64,000 nt of DNA from an uncultured Granulosicoccaceae bacterium (GCA_937957915.1 CALGNZ010000022.1:1-64000), one strand, 5' to 3'. Positions 54,006-63,379 are shown, numbered from the stretch's first letter. The notes: generated by a model from the sequence alone, not told the origin. A program made the numbers and translations.

Positions 54006-57000
54006 CTAGAAATCCGGGTATTCAGACCAGTATATTCGATCGGTTAAAGCACCAAGATCATGCTCCATCATCACGTGTGGTCCGGAGGATGTGGCTATAG
54101 CCAGCTTTTTGGTGATGTTACCGTTGTCATCGGTCGTCTTGGTTTCTACAAAGTAAGTCTGAACTGACGCGGGTAAACCTGAGCCCGGGACAAATTTGCC
54201 ACGATCAGTTTTGACGTAACTACCTTCTTCGTCATCACCCTGGCCGTCGAGATTCGCTACTGGTGTTGCATCCCAAAGATTAACTGCCCAGAAAACCCCT
54301 GCACCCAATTGCGGTTGGCAGCCACCGTTGTTGGCACTGGGGACATAGCTGGTAAACATCAATTGGTTGTTTAATGTCAAAGATGATCCCAGCACCTTTT
54401 CGCCACTACGCTCCATTTGCAACAACCATCCTGAGCTATCAGCCAGAGCCGCCTGTGCGGTAGCTTTCTCGGCTGCGGAGCCTTGGCCCAGCACATTGTC
54501 AGTTGCATCAAAAAGATCAGCCTCTTTGATGGATCTGTATGAGACAGTTGAGTCTGCCTCGTCATCGATGCCGTAACCCTTGTTCTCGTTTAGCTCATAC
54601 GGGTAGCGAACCAGATAAAAGCGGTCATCAATAGTTCTGTTTAACGGATGCGCCTGATACCCAGAGCCTATCCCGATATTCAGAACGAATTTTCCCTCTT
54701 TCAAGGTAAAAGTAATATCGGGTGAATGATAGAAACGGCGCGTTGAATCTGCATTGTCGTCGGTGCTCAGCTCCGCTATGACTCCTCCTGAAACCAGGCC
54801 AGCTTTAGCTGATGCGTTAGGGTCTATGTCAAAACGCCATAACTGACCACCCATGTCGCCAACGTAGAACTGTTCTATATGACCGTCTCCATCCCCATCG
54901 ATGACTTTAACCGCCGAAGGGATGCTGTAGTCCATCGCTGTGAATGTCTTGTTTGGCTGAGCATCGGTATGGCCGCCGCTCCACAGTTTTTCGCCAGTCG
55001 CAGCATCGACAATATAGATGACGCGCCCAACGGTATCTACCGAGCGGACAGTATTATCATCCTGATTTTCATCGTATCCGCCACCGAAGATCAGCACATC
55101 GCGGCTGGCACCCAAATATTTTATTTTGGCTACCACAGGTTTCGACCAGGTTTGCCCTAACTCGCTATATTCGCTGCTACCGCCTGTAATCTGAAACAAC
55201 AGTTTTGGGTCAGTTCTGGCGGATACATCCAATGCGTAATAGTTACGACCCCCTCGACGCATGCCGGCATACAGATACAGGTGATCCCCAGACTCAATGA
55301 TGCCATTGTTGTTGTTATCCTGTGTCCACACGGACATTGGCCCATCTAAACCATAAGGTTTTTTATTGGCCGGATTGTTGTCGAAAAGTATTTCCAGGTT
55401 GGGTAGCAATTCTTGTGGTATGAATGAAAAGACTTCTTTTCCATCTTCTCTATCAATAGCGTGAAGAAAACCCTCATTGGTTGCCATAAAGATAACCGAG
55501 ATTGGACTATCTGATGGGCCATCGTAAGTTACTATTTGTGGTTGTGAGTGCAGTGGATCGCCCATGTGCTGACGGGTGTCGTTGTACTGATCATCTCCGT
55601 CTTCATCGTCAACGTCTACACCCCGTGCCCAGCTTATCAGTAAATCGCGCTTATCTGCCTTATCAGCAGCAAGGCCCAGATGAGTGTATTTTAGATTGTC
55701 ATTTGTTACGGTAAACGCATTGCCTGTAGCTGTGAGATCGTTTCCACTTACGTTTGTATATACATTGCGAGTGTTGTGATCTATTTCATGAGCGGCACCA
55801 CCTTGAGATACATTGTTCCCATCAGCGCTATCAGACCAGTAGCTTTTGGCGCTTTCTTTAAAATTTCCGGTATTACTATCCATAGCGGGCTGGGAGGGTG
55901 TGCTTGCATCATACAAGGTAACCGGATCACCGTTCAGTTCGTAGCGTTTCAGGTTTCCAACCCATCGGGGCGTGCTCTTTGGCTGAAACAGAGCAAGATA
56001 CAAGTCGTTTCTGTGGGTAAGCTTTGAGAAACGATCTACGGTCACGCCCGGTGCGACGAATGTGGTGTTGACATCCTGAACGCCGTTAATAATGTTGGTC
56101 AAAGCATCACTGAGTTGACCAGCCGTATCAGCGGTGTAATAACCGCCTCCGCCAGCACTGGCCACGTCTTTTAGCCACTGAGTTGTAAAGTTGAATCCGA
56201 TGGTATGGGTGATTATTTTGTTGTCACCGTCGCGGAGGAATTCTGCAATCTCCTCACCGCAGGTTCCTCTATCGAATGATTGTTGATCGCAAGTTCCACC
56301 GGTCAGATTTTTTACTTCGGTGATTGCCCCGGAGTCCGCGGTAGGTTGGCCGTCAGTCAATAGGACAATATGATTTGTCTGACATTCGGATTCAATAGGG
56401 GTAATGTATTTTGCGGGTCCTGCTATCTCTTCTGTCGCGCAAAAATTTCCGTTGAGTGCACTGGTCAGACACTGTGGACTACGAATAGGATTGCCGCCGG
56501 TATAGCTTTCCTTGTGCGATATTCTGCCGTATTTCCCCCAGTACCAGGGGCTACCTTTGAATGAGTCATTGTAGTATCGAAATTTGCCATATTTGACATC
56601 GCCACCTTCGAAGTACCTCTTTGCCTCAAGCATGGCGCCAACCGTCGGTGTCCCGCCTTCCGGCAGCATATCGTTCAGTACGTGAATTATTTCTGAGCGT
56701 ACATCTGTAACCGGCCCATCAATCTGGTCAGAAGCCGTGCGTATCTGTGATTTAAATTTAATCTTTAGTGCTGGTGCCGTAGCTTCGCTTTTGTTGAAAG
56801 ACTTAAAGCTGCGTTCACCCCCTCCGCTTTTTGCTTCCAGCAGCAACATCATGTTGTTGTTTTCTGTCCAGTCAGCCCGATTCACGATTTGCTGAGTCAT
56901 ATCTTTCAACGACGGTGATAGCACAGTGTCGTTAATTGAAGTGGAGATATTACTCCATTGAACGGCAGGCGAGATCTTGGGGCGGTTGGAGAGATTGAAT

Positions 57001-58235
57001 TTGTTTGATCCAATGCTCGCAGCGTTTCCGGTATTTTCCAGTGCCATATTGACAGTAATATCGCCACTGTTAAATTGCGATCTTCCAATAGTGGCAGTCA
57101 GGGTAGCTTCAACGATTTCTGCATCTTTGGGTACTGCAACATCTCGGAAATACAGACCGGTTGAGTAATCGTTGTAGTAGTTGGAGTGATCGCGAATAAC
57201 AAGGTCTTGATAGCTTCGATACATAGTTCCATGCCTCCAGCTTTGGTTAGCTGTATTCTGCATGGCGTCATCGTTACCTGCGCCGACCTTGGCGATTACT
57301 GTCGTGGTTGAACAACCACCTGTTGACGGAATATCGGTCAGTTTGTATTCAACTCGAAGTACAGGGCCGTCCGCAGAACCGCTGTCGAATGCCGAGGCTA
57401 TGCGTGCACCGTTACCATTGACTATCATTGCAAGAGCATTTCCCCCGCACCAATCAGTCTTATTTACAATTTGCTGTACTAGTGTTGCCAGGTTGGGTGA
57501 TTCGTAAGTACTGTCGGCGCTCCAGTTCGGGATACTGTTCCAGGCAACACTGTTGTTTGTTCTCTGGCGGTTGCTAATTGAGTTGAAATTGTCATTAAAC
57601 GCCAACGAGTTATCGGTATTTTCAGCATGTATCGTCAGGCTGCTATATGAGTCGTAGTCACCTGGTGACGTAAAAGCTATACGTGCGTCAGTGATCGTTG
57701 CTCCCTGGGGAATGTCAAGTTCAGGGAATCTCAGGCCCACCCAACTTGCTCCTACAGGCACACCCGGCATCTGCATCAGCGTCAACTGTGTGTCTGTCAG
57801 GCTGACAGCGCCATTACCTGCTTCTATGGCATCGTCTGTACTGGCAGAGACTCGAGATTGTGCGGTGAATGTTGTGTCGTCATCACAGGGTTGACCATTG
57901 CATAACTGCTGATCGATAGGTCTGATGGGGTATATAACGCTGCCGCCGCTCTGAGAGTGGCTAAATCGCATTAAGCCTGCATTGATGTCAGTGGTGTTCT
58001 CCAGTACTGTAGTTAATGATGTTCTTAGACGCTCCAGGCGTGTTTTGCTGGTTCCATCGTAATCGCCCATTGACCCTGAGCCATCAAGGATAAAAAGAAC
58101 ATTGGGTTGTGTATCTTGGTTAGAGGCCTGTGAGAAGAAGATTTCGATGTCTTCGGCCCAAACAGGGTTGAAAATGACAAACGTTGCAAGTACCGCATTG
58201 AAGCATTGTCTGCATTTGGAAAGACAATTGACCAT
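54006..58235 (-). CDS. pilY1: PilY1/PilC-like type IV pilus tip adhesin
   Basis: About 1409 residues from ATG 58235 (GGGGA ribosome site). Signal peptide (FNAVLATFVIFNPVWA), then a vWA domain with MIDAS motif ILDGSGSMGD and a later VLLTDGQPTA. The C-terminal ~600 residues are the PilC beta-propeller (VIFMATNEGFLHAIDREDG; YLYAGMRRGGRNYYALD) with the Ca-binding loop DGDGDGHIEQFYVGD. It acts at the tip of type IV pili in retraction, adhesion and surface sensing. In most genomes it follows minor pilin genes; none are present here, so it is an orphan copy. Confidence 0.93.
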   Translation of the reverse strand: MVNCLSKCRQCFNAVLATFVIFNPVWAEDIEIFFSQASNQDTQPNVLFILDGSGSMGDYDGTSKTRLERLRTSLTTVLENTTDINAGLMRFSHSQSGGSVIYPIRPIDQQLCNGQPCDDDTTFTAQSRVSASTDDAIEAGNGAVSLTDTQLTLMQMPGVPVGASWVGLRFPELDIPQGATITDARIAFTSPGDYDSYSSLTIHAENTDNSLAFNDNFNSISNRQRTNNSVAWNSIPNWSADSTYESPNLATLVQQIVNKTDWCGGNALAMIVNGNGARIASAFDSGSADGPVLRVEYKLTDIPSTGGCSTTTVIAKVGAGNDDAMQNTANQSWRHGTMYRSYQDLVIRDHSNYYNDYSTGLYFRDVAVPKDAEIVEATLTATIGRSQFNSGDITVNMALENTGNAASIGSNKFNLSNRPKISPAVQWSNISTSINDTVLSPSLKDMTQQIVNRADWTENNNMMLLLEAKSGGGERSFKSFNKSEATAPALKIKFKSQIRTASDQIDGPVTDVRSEIIHVLNDMLPEGGTPTVGAMLEAKRYFEGGDVKYGKFRYYNDSFKGSPWYWGKYGRISHKESYTGGNPIRSPQCLTSALNGNFCATEEIAGPAKYITPIESECQTNHIVLLTDGQPTADSGAITEVKNLTGGTCDQQSFDRGTCGEEIAEFLRDGDNKIITHTIGFNFTTQWLKDVASAGGGGYYTADTAGQLSDALTNIINGVQDVNTTFVAPGVTVDRFSKLTHRNDLYLALFQPKSTPRWVGNLKRYELNGDPVTLYDASTPSQPAMDSNTGNFKESAKSYWSDSADGNNVSQGGAAHEIDHNTRNVYTNVSGNDLTATGNAFTVTNDNLKYTHLGLAADKADKRDLLISWARGVDVDDEDGDDQYNDTRQHMGDPLHSQPQIVTYDGPSDSPISVIFMATNEGFLHAIDREDGKEVFSFIPQELLPNLEILFDNNPANKKPYGLDGPMSVWTQDNNNNGIIESGDHLYLYAGMRRGGRNYYALDVSARTDPKLLFQITGGSSEYSELGQTWSKPVVAKIKYLGASRDVLIFGGGYDENQDDNTVRSVDTVGRVIYIVDAATGEKLWSGGHTDAQPNKTFTAMDYSIPSAVKVIDGDGDGHIEQFYVGDMGGQLWRFDIDPNASAKAGLVSGGVIAELSTDDNADSTRRFYHSPDITFTLKEGKFVLNIGIGSGYQAHPLNRTIDDRFYLVRYPYELNENKGYGIDDEADSTVSYRSIKEADLFDATDNVLGQGSAAEKATAQAALADSSGWLLQMERSGEKVLGSSLTLNNQLMFTSYVPSANNGGCQPQLGAGVFWAVNLWDATPVANLDGQGDDEEGSYVKTDRGKFVPGSGLPASVQTYFVETKTTDDNGNITKKLAIATSSGPHVMMEHDLGALTDRIYWSEYPDF

Positions 58236-58749
58236 TATTATCCCCAAAAAGATTATTCACGCTGCGAGAAGGCGGATTGAGCCGCTCTCATATGAATGAC
58301 TGCAACTATATTGGGCGATTGGAGAAATTCTTGAGTGTTATAGTGGCTAAGCTATGGCAAACGGGGGATTAATGTAAATTTTGTGCTTTGTGCACTGTCT
58401 GACAGGTGTGTGACACTCTAATGCGTCGCTACTACAGAGAGCACGCAGATCGACTCAATAAGTGGTAACGATCAACTGGCATCTGGTTGGGCCGATAATC
58501 GGTTGTGCTTAAGTATCTCCTGAATTGTTCAGGCCCACCTGTTGTTTCCGGTTAGCCAGGGGAGTCGGTTTGCTACGCATGTGTTGTCTGCGCTCGCCAG
58601 CGCCTGATGCGTGCGATGACCTTCCATTTGGATCGATTGCAGGAAACATGCATGGTCAACGCGTACTATCTGACCATTTGGGCAATCCTATTCGATTGGT
58701 TTGGATCACTGTTCTCTAATGATCCATTAACTGGCAAAATGTGGAAATT
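58236..58749. other. Intergenic region between pilY1 and sco1, no gene seen
   Basis: 514 bases. The only track ORF (58525-58719) has no ribosome site and no recognisable protein features. No RNA gene or strong hairpin noted. Confidence 0.35.
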
Positions 58750-59394
58750 CTAGCTGTTTTGGCTATTGAAATAGTCTCTTAATTTTATATAGTCCTCTGC
58801 CAACAAATCGGCTTTTTGCGGAGGGGTGAATATGGCATGAACCTCTGCTTTTGGGTTTATTAGAATTATCGACGATGAGTGATCCACCAGATATTCTTTG
58901 GTGCTGCGATCTTTTGGTAGAGAATAAACAGCACTTACCTGTTTCGCAAAAGACGCAAGGTTATTTTCAGTACCAGTTGCCCCGGCAAAATTCTCATTAA
59001 AATATTTTACGTACTCCCGTAGTCGTTCAGGGCTATCTCGCTCTGGATCGACTGACACTAGCAAACCTTTTACATTGTTCGCTGCATCTTGTTCGGCCAG
59101 GCTTGCATACATCTGACTCATTATGTTTAGTGATATCGGGCAGGCGTCCGGGCAGTAAGTGTACCCAACATAGATAAATGTCCAGCCGCCAGAGAAGTAG
59201 TCTTCAGTTAATGGCTCATTATCTCCGCTGATTAACTCCACGGCAGTTAGTGCGATTGGGTCAGGAAATGCGAAGCCGGAAATTTCGGGTCGCGTGGCCT
59301 CGGATTGCCCTCCGGTATTGAGTAAAAAGCCAATTGCTGCCGCCGCTATACAGACAGTGACAATGAGCATTCTTGGGATTAGAGAGTTTTTCAT
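58750..59394 (-). CDS. SCO1/SenC copper chaperone
   Basis: About 214 residues from ATG 59394; the track start 58 codons upstream reads an unlikely leader. An N-terminal membrane anchor (MLIVTVCIAAAAIGFLL) is followed by a thioredoxin-like SCO domain with the copper-binding CPDAC (C-x3-C) in YVGYTYCPDACPIS and the distal His in LVDHSSSIILI. It delivers copper to the CuA site of cytochrome c oxidase or acts in thiol redox. No oxidase gene is adjacent in the window. Confidence 0.92.
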   Translation of the reverse strand: MKNSLIPRMLIVTVCIAAAAIGFLLNTGGQSEATRPEISGFAFPDPIALTAVELISGDNEPLTEDYFSGGWTFIYVGYTYCPDACPISLNIMSQMYASLAEQDAANNVKGLLVSVDPERDSPERLREYVKYFNENFAGATGTENNLASFAKQVSAVYSLPKDRSTKEYLVDHSSSIILINPKAEVHAIFTPPQKADLLAEDYIKLRDYFNSQNS

Positions 59395-59750
59395 GGGGTC
59401 AGTTGGATAGCAGTTGTTAGCAGTCGGTAAAATTGTGTACTTTGAAGGTGTACGGTTGCAGCGTTGAATCATTTTCAGGGGGCAGCGATATACAACCGGA
59501 CTACCTGTAAATATAACCGTTGCCAGGCTTTCGAGCTGATTTTTATTTTGTACCGATGATGCAATCACTTTTAGGTGATGATCGTTGTCGCAGTACTCTG
59601 CCAGCTACGGATCGAGGGGGGCAACGCAGAGACGAATAACGCCAGCCAAGGATGGCGCTTGATGAGGTCACTTACTGTGGGCTGGTGAGTTAGCAGGGCA
59701 CCTGCACGATGTCAGATGCCCCTTGCGTAAAGTGTTTTCAGATCCTGGTG
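59395..59750. other. Intergenic region between sco1 and the TSP3 lipoprotein gene
   Basis: 356 bases, both flanking genes on minus. No convincing gene, hairpin or promoter pair seen. Confidence 0.3.
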
Positions 59751-60254
59751 TTAGTTGTTCCAGACTGCTGCGTTTTCCTCTTCGACTACGGTACAGAAAT
59801 CTTCTGTTTCCATTGAGGTGAAACGCACCAGGGTGGCAGAGGCGGCATACCAGTATTCTGTGACAACCAGAGGTACTCGCTCACTCAGTTCCGGGAATTC
59901 TCTTGTTGCGTCGGGTTCGCCGATATTGGATCGGTAATCCGAAAATTTTTCTGAGCAAGGGTGGTTGTATTCGTGGCTGTCGGAGATTGAATCACCGTCG
60001 CTGTCCAAATCGAGGTAGTTGGGCACCCCGTCGTTGTCGATATCGCCTGTGCCCTCGACAGCATCGGAAACGCCATCTCCGTCTGTGTCTGCGGTATCGC
60101 TGTCGCTTTGAACAACACCGGAGTTATCGTTGGCTGCTGCGATTGTAGGTTCGGTAGTGCCGGGTTGCTGCTGTTCGTTGTCACCTGAGCTACCGCAGGC
60201 AGTTAGTGACAAGAGCAGGCAGGCGGACAACAATTTCAGTTTTGGCTTAAACAA
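59751..60254 (-). CDS. Small lipoprotein with thrombospondin type-3 repeats
   Basis: 167 residues if started at TTG 60254, which has GGAG six bases upstream and gives a textbook lipoprotein signal ([15 protein letters not shown], lipobox LTAC). The ATGs at 60311 and 60287 have no ribosome site. After an acidic linker come TSP3-type repeats ([33 protein letters not shown]) that should bind calcium. The C-terminal ~60 residues ([20 protein letters not shown]) are unfamiliar. It shares the repeat type with two proteins near 42-47 kb. Confidence 0.75.
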   Translation of the reverse strand: MFKPKLKLLSACLLLSLTACGSSGDNEQQQPGTTEPTIAAANDNSGVVQSDSDTADTDGDGVSDAVEGTGDIDNDGVPNYLDLDSDGDSISDSHEYNHPCSEKFSDYRSNIGEPDATREFPELSERVPLVVTEYWYAASATLVRFTSMETEDFCTVVEEENAAVWNN

Positions 60255-60416
60255 CGCTTTCTCCAAATTTCTGGCTAAAACTGACATAGCATTGACTACG
60301 GCAGCTATCATGAATCTAAGGGTTTACACGGGCAAATCCGGTTTGGCGCCGTATCAGCCAGTAATGCAAGTGGCATTCCTTTCAACGCACCAGCTCGACA
60401 CAGGAGATATGTAACA

Positions 60417-61271
60417 ATTCGCTACTTAAATGCTTTTTCTGCACTCGCAATAATTGTCGCTTTTTCAATTGGTGCCGGTATTGGAAGCGGGCTCGGATAC
60501 AGGATGGGGTCGAGTCAGATTGCGGTATACAGTAATGAGGTTGCTCCGCATCAACACGCCGAGTTTTCAGAATCTGTTCCCGCTGTTGTTCCGGCTGAGA
60601 AGTCAGACCAGAACGACGCGCAAGCCCCGTTTTCTTTGAGCACGTTTGATAAAAAGCTCTCCGATATCGAGCGTAGGCTGGCTTCTCTGGAGATAGATCG
60701 TCTCGAGAGTACGCCACCAGATTCAAGCGAATCCGTTAGAGGTCCGCAGGACCTGCCGCGGTCTGGCGATCAGTTGCAAAATCAGCTACGACGCGCAGGA
60801 TTTTCTGACAGTGAGGTCGGTGTCATATCTGCCACTCGTGACGAGCTTCGGCTGAGACGTTTGCAGCTTAGAGATACCGCAATTCGAGAGGGCTGGTTTA
60901 GAACTGATACCTGGGACTCACAGGTCCGCGAACTTGACAGTGATTCAGAGTTGCGAAAAACGCTCGGCGATCAGCGTTTCGATGACTACCTTCTGGCAAC
61001 CGGGCGGAACAATCGAGTCAAAATTGATGAATTAATGACTGGCTCAGTCGCGGAGCAGGCAGGGTTGCTGGCAGGTGATTTGATACATCGATATGCTGAT
61101 GTACGTGTTTTTAATAGTAGTGAGTTACGTAGTCTTACAACTGCTGGCCAGGCTGGTGCAAGCACAGCGCTGGTAGTACTCCGAAATGGAGAATTGGTCG
61201 ACCTGACCGTGCCTCGTGGGCCATTAGGAGTAATGATCTCTGGCGCGGCGATTAACAACACCGATCAGTGA
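60417..61271 (+). CDS. Membrane-anchored PDZ-domain protein, start codon unusual
   Basis: About 284 residues if started at ATT 60417; the track uses ATG 60504. Reading upstream of that ATG in frame gives YLNAFSALAIIVAFSIGAGIG, a good signal-anchor helix that ATG 60504 would remove. No ATG/GTG/TTG exists in that frame, but an AGGAG lies 10 bases before ATT 60417. A start-stop ATG-TAA (60409-60414) sits between, so a one-base deletion is an alternative. The middle is helical and charged. The C-terminal PDZ domain (GSVAEQAGLLAGDLIHRYAD) lacks a protease domain. Likely a periplasmic scaffold or substrate-binding protein. Confidence 0.75.
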   Translation: MRYLNAFSALAIIVAFSIGAGIGSGLGYRMGSSQIAVYSNEVAPHQHAEFSESVPAVVPAEKSDQNDAQAPFSLSTFDKKLSDIERRLASLEIDRLESTPPDSSESVRGPQDLPRSGDQLQNQLRRAGFSDSEVGVISATRDELRLRRLQLRDTAIREGWFRTDTWDSQVRELDSDSELRKTLGDQRFDDYLLATGRNNRVKIDELMTGSVAEQAGLLAGDLIHRYADVRVFNSSELRSLTTAGQAGASTALVVLRNGELVDLTVPRGPLGVMISGAAINNTDQ

Positions 61272-61328
61272 TAAAGAAAACGGAAGTAAAACCCTGCGAT
61301 GGGGTTAGTGCCTGGGAATGTATTAAAA

Positions 61329-61351
61329 CGCCCGGTCTGATCGACCGGGCG
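61329..61351 (-). terminator. Intrinsic terminator of the small lipoprotein gene
   Basis: Nine-base perfect stem CGCCCGGTC / GACCGGGCG with a five-base loop. Read on minus it is followed by TTTTAATA, 20 bases after the lipoprotein stop. It may also end the PDZ transcript from the other side, though no T-run follows on plus. Confidence 0.75.
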
Positions 61352-61371
61352 CAACTCGTTGATACGCGGGG

Positions 61372-61581
61372 CTAGTTGGTAGCCTTTTTCCGATCTTGCT
61401 CAAGTTCTGCGAGTAAGTCAGGTTCAGCTTTGTGACCTTCATTTTCAACCAGTGATTGTTGCGCCTGGTTGTGACTGTCAAGCTCAGTGACCTTCTGGTT
61501 CGCATCCATATAGGGACACGCAGATACGCCGCTGGCAGCCAATAACAAAGCACCCGTCGCTACAGTGAGTATAGATTTCAA
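61372..61581 (-). CDS. Small lipoprotein, 69 residues
   Basis: Starts at TTG 61581, placed directly after AAGGAGGTGATC, a full-length match to the 16S anti-Shine-Dalgarno sequence. The track ATG at 61608 lies before this site. The signal peptide SILTVATGALLLAASGVSAC ends in a lipobox-like Cys. The remaining ~45 residues are charged and helical (VTELDSHNQAQQSLVENEGH). Function unknown. It has its own intrinsic terminator, so it is a monocistronic, probably well-expressed gene. Confidence 0.75.
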   Translation of the reverse strand: MKSILTVATGALLLAASGVSACPYMDANQKVTELDSHNQAQQSLVENEGHKAEPDLLAELEQDRKKATN

Positions 61582-62318
61582 GATCACCTCCTTTTTATAT
61601 CCGCCCAAGGGACTTTATTACTCGCATATTTGGAGCCACATTGCAAACAGCTTTGCACCTGATATGCTGGTTTTTTCAAGCGAAATGATGCCGACCCCTG
61701 GACTCATATGGAAAAATTAGTCAGTTGCCTTTCAGAATCTCAGTGGCAGTTTGAGGGATAAGGCTTTTAGTGGGTTCACGGTAGGGAGTGTCGTCAGCGT
61801 AAACAGCCGTGCGTAAAGTCATGTGGCCTAAAGCCTTGAAGCTGGATCGAAGCCGCAGGATCAGCCAGTGCGTGAAATGCCGCTGGTACTTAAAGCATGC
61901 GCCCGAAGATGAAGCAGAAGTTGTCCTTTGCTTCAAGAAAGTTGCTTGCCAGGCCTGGCGCGACAGTTTTACTATCGCATGCAAAGTGGCCTGTGTTGCT
62001 GGTTATGCAGGCAGGATTCACTACTACGCCGTAACATCAGGAGCCGGTTGTCCTTGCAGCCTTCTTTATGAAGTGCTGTCGGGTAGTTTAGCCTCATCAT
62101 ACAGGTTTACCTGTTTGATATAGCGCTGAGGAATGGATAGCTAACAATGGTTAGGGAGATCAGTTTTTTTTGAACCGAATTTAATAGCTGCCGCTACCAC
62201 TAATAACATCGGGGTGATGCGGGCAATGGAATGTCCAGCTTGTGTCCCTATCAGGCCGGGTTAATGTCCCGGAACTAATAGTGATTTTGCTCGATGGGTA
62301 AAGCAACAGGAGTTCGTT
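61582..62318. other. Intergenic region ahead of the cold-shock gene
   Basis: 737 bases. Two overlapping track ORFs (61721-61984 minus, 61809-62123 plus) have no good ribosome site or recognisable features and are probably chance. The last ~150 bases are a likely 5' UTR of the cold-shock gene, containing the hairpin CCGGG-N7-CCCGG near 62252-62268. Confidence 0.35.
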
Positions 62319-62627
62319 GTGAGCGCACGTAAACAAGGAAAAGTTAAGTGGTTCAATACCGAAAAGGGATATGGATTTATCCTGAGTCCGGAGGGTGAAG
62401 ATGTATTCGTCCACTACAGAGCCATCATGTTCGACGGGTTCAAGAAGCTGCGTGAAGGGGAAACTGTCTCTTACCTGCAGGTAAAAAGTGATAAGGGATG
62501 GCAGGCGGCAGAAGTTGAGGCAGTGTCATCCGGGTCGACTGAAGACGGCGATGACCAACCTGACAGGCAAGCCATTGATGATCACGACCATGGTCACATT
62601 GGTGATCAGGATCAGGATCAGGAATAG
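62319..62627 (+). CDS. Cold-shock domain protein with acidic/His tail
   Basis: 102 residues from GTG 62319 with AGGAG six bases upstream. Residues ~5-70 are a CspA-type domain with RNP1 (KGYGFI) and RNP2 (DVFVHY), binding single-stranded RNA/DNA. The remaining ~30 residues are an acidic tail rich in D, H and Q ([16 protein letters not shown]), absent from typical 67-70-residue Csp proteins. Followed by a short hairpin (TCAGCG/CGCTGA, 62641-62658). Confidence 0.92.
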   Translation: MSARKQGKVKWFNTEKGYGFILSPEGEDVFVHYRAIMFDGFKKLREGETVSYLQVKSDKGWQAAEVEAVSSGSTEDGDDQPDRQAIDDHDHGHIGDQDQDQE

Positions 62628-62675
62628 CCTTGCTGGCAATTCAGCGCTTGTCCGCTGAGTATGAATGTGAGATCG

Positions 62676-62739
62676 AGTCGATATGGCCGATGGTCGTTAT
62701 TGCAGTTGGGCGATAGTGCATTTGGTCGATAGTGCAGTT
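62676..62739. repeat. Four tandem 16-base repeats
   Basis: Three clear head-to-tail copies of a 16-base unit (GGTCGTTATTGCAGTT, GGGCGATAGTGCATTT, GGTCGATAGTGCAGTT at 62692, 62708 and 62724) preceded by a more diverged copy at 62676. Copies 2 and 3 differ at two positions. Lies about 50 bases after the cold-shock gene, outside any credible CDS. Confidence 0.7.
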
Positions 62740-62863
62740 CGCTGCTGCACCTGATCCACAGCAGCAGTGGTTTTTAAATTCCGGTGCGGGCGACCTTTTC
62801 CTGTTAGCCGTTGACACGTTAGTCGAATTTTTCGAGTAGTAGAGATCGTTGGTTGCGACCTTC

Positions 62864-63142
62864 TTAATTTAGAGGCGCACGGCCAGCTGCAAACCTGACA
62901 TTTTCGATATCCCGCACGCAAGCCATGCAATTTTCCTGGGCTCCTTTGGTTCCTAACTGGAAATTTCTACCTGGAAAATCTGTATTCCCATCCAGTGTAA
63001 TTCCGAAAAATATTGCTCCCGTGCTCCGCTGCACTGCCAGAGTGACAGCAGACCAAAAACTCACTCCAGCTTTTACAGTTAACGGCACTGTGCGCTGCAT
63101 CACATTGTTGAGTTGCGGTTCGTCATTCATCGGAAAACTCAA
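62864..63142 (-). CDS. Possible small protein, function unknown
   Basis: 92 codons from TTG 63142, with GGGGAGAG ending eight bases upstream; a downstream ATG (codon 5) is also possible. The sequence looks protein-like (TVKAGVSFWSAVTLAVQRST, AIFFGITLDGNTDFPG) but matches no family I know, and there is no signal peptide. The opposite-strand ORF (62925-63167) is its shadow. Kept because of the ribosome site, but coding status is uncertain. Confidence 0.4.
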   Translation of the reverse strand: MSFPMNDEPQLNNVMQRTVPLTVKAGVSFWSAVTLAVQRSTGAIFFGITLDGNTDFPGRNFQLGTKGAQENCMACVRDIENVRFAAGRAPLN

Positions 63143-63196
63143 GAAGTCTCTCCCCTCAAAGCGCTGAAACAGGTTTTTTTAACCTCTTTTGTTGAT

Positions 63197-63229
63197 TTAA
63201 TTGGCGAATTCGAGAATTCCGCCAATTAA
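63197..63229. repeat. Large palindrome upstream of the protease gene
   Basis: Ten-base perfect inverted repeat TTAATTGGCG / CGCCAATTAA around a 13-base centre that itself contains two GAATTC-like halves. It lies 150 bases before the protease ATG and 55 bases beyond the start of the minus ORF, a position fitting an operator for one or both. Confidence 0.5.
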
Positions 63230-63379
63230 GCGTAGACCGCTGGCAACTTCTTTCATTACCATACGGAAGTATGGAGCCAAGGAATCCAATCTTGGGGTGC
63301 TGATTTACAGATCACCTTCTGTTGAAACTGATTCCTTTGCATTCACCACCACAGTCTGTGATCGAAAGAGTGACGATAA

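Noticed and set aside
58525-58719. 64-codon ORF between pilY1 and sco1
   Set aside because: No ribosome site, composition not protein-like, neighbours do not suggest a gene.
61721-62123. Two overlapping ORFs ahead of the cold-shock gene
   Set aside because: Starts are TTG/GTG without ribosome sites, and the predicted proteins have no recognisable character.
62925-63167. 80-codon plus ORF
   Set aside because: Opposite strand of the slightly better-supported 62864-63142 ORF; no ribosome site.
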